DNA of 7,318 nucleotides. Origin: Thermoanaerobaculia bacterium (GTDB lineage: Bacteria; Acidobacteriota; Thermoanaerobaculia; Gp7-AA8). The position numbers and the translations under genes were made by a program. Where the stretch lies: the NCBI GenBank assembly GCA_023700825.1, contig JAMPYE010000206.1, positions 1 through 7,318 on the forward strand. Direction: 5' to 3'. Below the pieces are notes generated by a model. It saw nothing but the letters and a program-made list of their open reading frames with translations. It searched no databases and had not been told where the DNA came from. Of the stretch, positions 5,979 through 7,318 are shown in pieces. Position 1 is the first letter of the stretch; each line of letters opens with the position of its first letter.

Positions 5979-7276
5979 TGAAGACGACGCTACGGAACCT
6001 GGCGAAGAAGCTGACGCTTTCGAGCCTCGGAAAACTCGAGGACGGATTTCTCCGCATCCACATCGGCGACGAGCTGCACGAGCTCGGCGATCCCGCCTCC
6101 GACCTGCGCGCGAACATCCACATCCACGACGAGCGCTTCTTCACGCGCGCGCTCCTCGGCGGGGACATCGCCTTCGGCGAGTCGTACATGGACGGCGACT
6201 GGTCGGCCGACGATCTCGTGGCGGTGGTGCGGATCGCGGCGCGCAACCTCTCGCGTGTCGAGAGCAGCAACGGGATCGTCTCGTCGCTCAGCCGTCTCGC
6301 CGACACGCTGAGGCACCGGTTCCGCGCGAACACCATCGACGGAAGCCGGCGCAACATCCACGAGCATTACGACCTGAGCAACGATTTCTTCCGGCTTTTT
6401 CTCGACACGGAGATGGTCTACTCCGCGGCCTGGTACGAGTCGGCCGAGGACTCGCTCGAAGAGGCGCAGTTCGAGAAGCTCGACCGGATCTGCAGGAAGC
6501 TGCGGCTCGGTCCCGACGACCATGTGCTCGAGATCGGCACCGGCTGGGGAGCGTTCGCGATCCATGCCGCGCGCGAGTACGGCTGCCGCGTCACGACGAC
6601 GACGATCAGCCGCCAGCAGTTCGAGCTCGCGAAGCAGCGCATCGCCGACGCTGGGCTCTCCGACCGGATCGAGCTGCTCCTCGAGGATTACCGGAAGCTC
6701 GCGGGGAGCTACGACAAGATCGTCAGCATCGAGATGTTCGAGGCGGTCGGCTTCGAGTTCTACGACGCCTTCTTCGGCAAGTGCGACGAACTGCTCGAGC
6801 CCGATGGAACGATGCTGCTTCAGACGATCACGATGCTCGACCAGAAGTTCCACACCTACCGCAGGCGCACCGACTGGATTCAGAAGCACATCTTTCCCGG
6901 CTCCGAGCTCGCCTCGGTGAGCGAGGTCCTCAACTCGGTGGCGAGGGTGACGAAGATGGCGCTCTTCCAGGCCGAGGACATGGGCGCGCACTACGCGCGG
7001 ACGCTCGCGGAGTGGCGGCGGCGGTTCCTCGCCGCGACGAACAAGGTGCGCATGCTCGGCTTCGACGACTCCTTCATTCGCGGCTGGGACTACTACCTCG
7101 CGTACTGCGAAGGAGGGTTCCTCGAGCGTCACGTCAGCGACTTCCAGTTGATGCTGACGAAGACGCACAACCGGCGGGATCTGTTCGGCGAGCCGTGGGG
7201 GGAAGAGCAGGTCAGAGGTCAAAGGTCAGAGGTCAAAGCAGGCGGGATGAAGATCCTGGCGGGCGAGAGGCGATAG
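5978..7276 (+). CDS. cyclopropane-fatty-acyl-phospholipid synthase family methyltransferase (non-canonical active site)
   Basis: The predicted protein has 432 residues. An N-terminal domain typical of long CFA synthases (about 20-125, with FGESYMDGDW at 67-75) precedes the class I methyltransferase core. HEHYDLSNDFF (128-138) and motif I VLEIGTGWG (183-191) are clear. IVSIEMFEAVG (248-258) carries the conserved Glu (255), and Tyr339 in GAHYARTLAEW matches E. coli Tyr317. Two E. coli bicarbonate-site positions differ: Cys139 corresponds to Ala150 (YSAAWY) and His266 to Gln282 (LLQTIT). It should transfer a methyl group from SAM to an unsaturated acyl chain of a membrane phospholipid, but may methylate rather than cyclopropanate. 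The ATG at 5978 has GGAAGG 7 bases upstream and overlaps the DUF1365 stop. The last 25 or so residues, after GEPW (404-407), come from tandem-repeat DNA and look like an extension beyond the normal family end. Confidence 0.94.
   Translation: MKTTLRNLAKKLTLSSLGKLEDGFLRIHIGDELHELGDPASDLRANIHIHDERFFTRALLGGDIAFGESYMDGDWSADDLVAVVRIAARNLSRVESSNGIVSSLSRLADTLRHRFRANTIDGSRRNIHEHYDLSNDFFRLFLDTEMVYSAAWYESAEDSLEEAQFEKLDRICRKLRLGPDDHVLEIGTGWGAFAIHAAREYGCRVTTTTISRQQFELAKQRIADAGLSDRIELLLEDYRKLAGSYDKIVSIEMFEAVGFEFYDAFFGKCDELLEPDGTMLLQTITMLDQKFHTYRRRTDWIQKHIFPGSELASVSEVLNSVARVTKMALFQAEDMGAHYARTLAEWRRRFLAATNKVRMLGFDDSFIRGWDYYLAYCEGGFLERHVSDFQLMLTKTHNRRDLFGEPWGEEQVRGQRSEVKAGGMKILAGERR
7210..7237 (+). repeat. 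four tandem GGTCARA heptamers (two 14-base units)
   Basis: GGTCAGAGGTCAAA occurs twice back to back (7210-7223 and 7224-7237), each unit being two near-identical heptamers. The unit length is not a multiple of three, so the copies are read in different frames within the 3' end of the CFA-synthase-like gene. This argues for repeat expansion rather than a selected peptide repeat. Confidence 0.85.
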
Positions 7277-7311
7277 ACGAGAGGCGAAGAGCAGGCGAAG
7301 CGCGAGGCGAA
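7264..7311 (+). repeat. purine-rich imperfect direct repeats built on AGGCGA
   Basis: CGAGAGGCGA occurs at 7264-7273 and again at 7278-7287. AGGCGAA recurs around 7282-7288, 7293-7299 and 7305-7311. The stop codon of the CFA-synthase-like gene (7274-7276) lies between the two perfect copies. No terminator or further gene can be recognised before the window edge; an ATG at 7311 is too close to the end to judge. Confidence 0.7.
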
Positions 7312-7318
7312 TGTGGCG

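Noticed and set aside
5990..7222. A 410-codon open frame on the minus strand opposite the CFA-synthase-like gene
   Set aside because: It shows low-complexity Arg/Glu/Val composition with no domain, entirely opposite a well-conserved gene.

Overview
The window is a GC-rich, densely packed bacterial chromosome segment. It holds eight protein genes, no RNA genes, no mobile element and no CRISPR array. Short overlaps between genes, GTG starts and strong G/C third positions suggest a high-GC Gram-negative bacterium. Purine-rich tandem repeats close to the right edge would fit groups such as Acidobacteriota or their relatives, but no marker gene is present and this placement is weak.

Layout. Positions 1-211 carry a possible promoter with overlapping palindromes, followed by a free-standing DinB-fold gene (212-787). 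That gene converges, with a 9-base gap, on a four-gene minus-strand operon. Read from its promoter, the operon is a small DUF1475-like membrane protein (3152-3493), a DUF2062-like membrane protein (2673-3152), a DUF1295/steroid 5-alpha-reductase-like membrane protein (1891-2676), and a SAM-dependent methyltransferase of the cyclopropane synthase/coclaurine N-methyltransferase-like type (797-1888). A 466-base divergent control region (3494-3959) contains AT-rich islands, one candidate promoter facing each way, a 16-base motif present once beside each promoter (14/16 identical), and several perfect inverted repeats. To its right lies a three-gene plus-strand operon: an FAD-dependent amine-oxidase/desaturase-like protein (COG2907 type, 3960-5210), a DUF1365 protein (5214-5978), and a cyclopropane-fatty-acyl-phospholipid-synthase-family methyltransferase (5978-7276).

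How the genes may work together. The FAD protein, DUF1365 and CFA-synthase-like trio is a recurrent bacterial cassette that acts on, or is linked to, unsaturated acyl chains of membrane phospholipids. In alphaproteobacteria related genes belong to oxidative or singlet-oxygen stress responses and to methylated/furan fatty acid synthesis. Here the cassette faces a second operon with another CFA-superfamily methyltransferase and three membrane proteins, one from a family of lipid-type reductases. The seven genes are best read as one divergently transcribed membrane-lipid modification locus. The exact product cannot be read from the sequence.

Points that stand out are: loss of two canonical bicarbonate-site residues in the CFA-synthase-like protein; an A8 tract in DUF1365 placed so that a -1 slip would read straight into the CFA-synthase frame; a hairpin plus T8 terminator shape on the opposite strand at the same spot; the paired 16-base motif in the divergent control region; and a repeat-derived C-terminal tail on the last gene.
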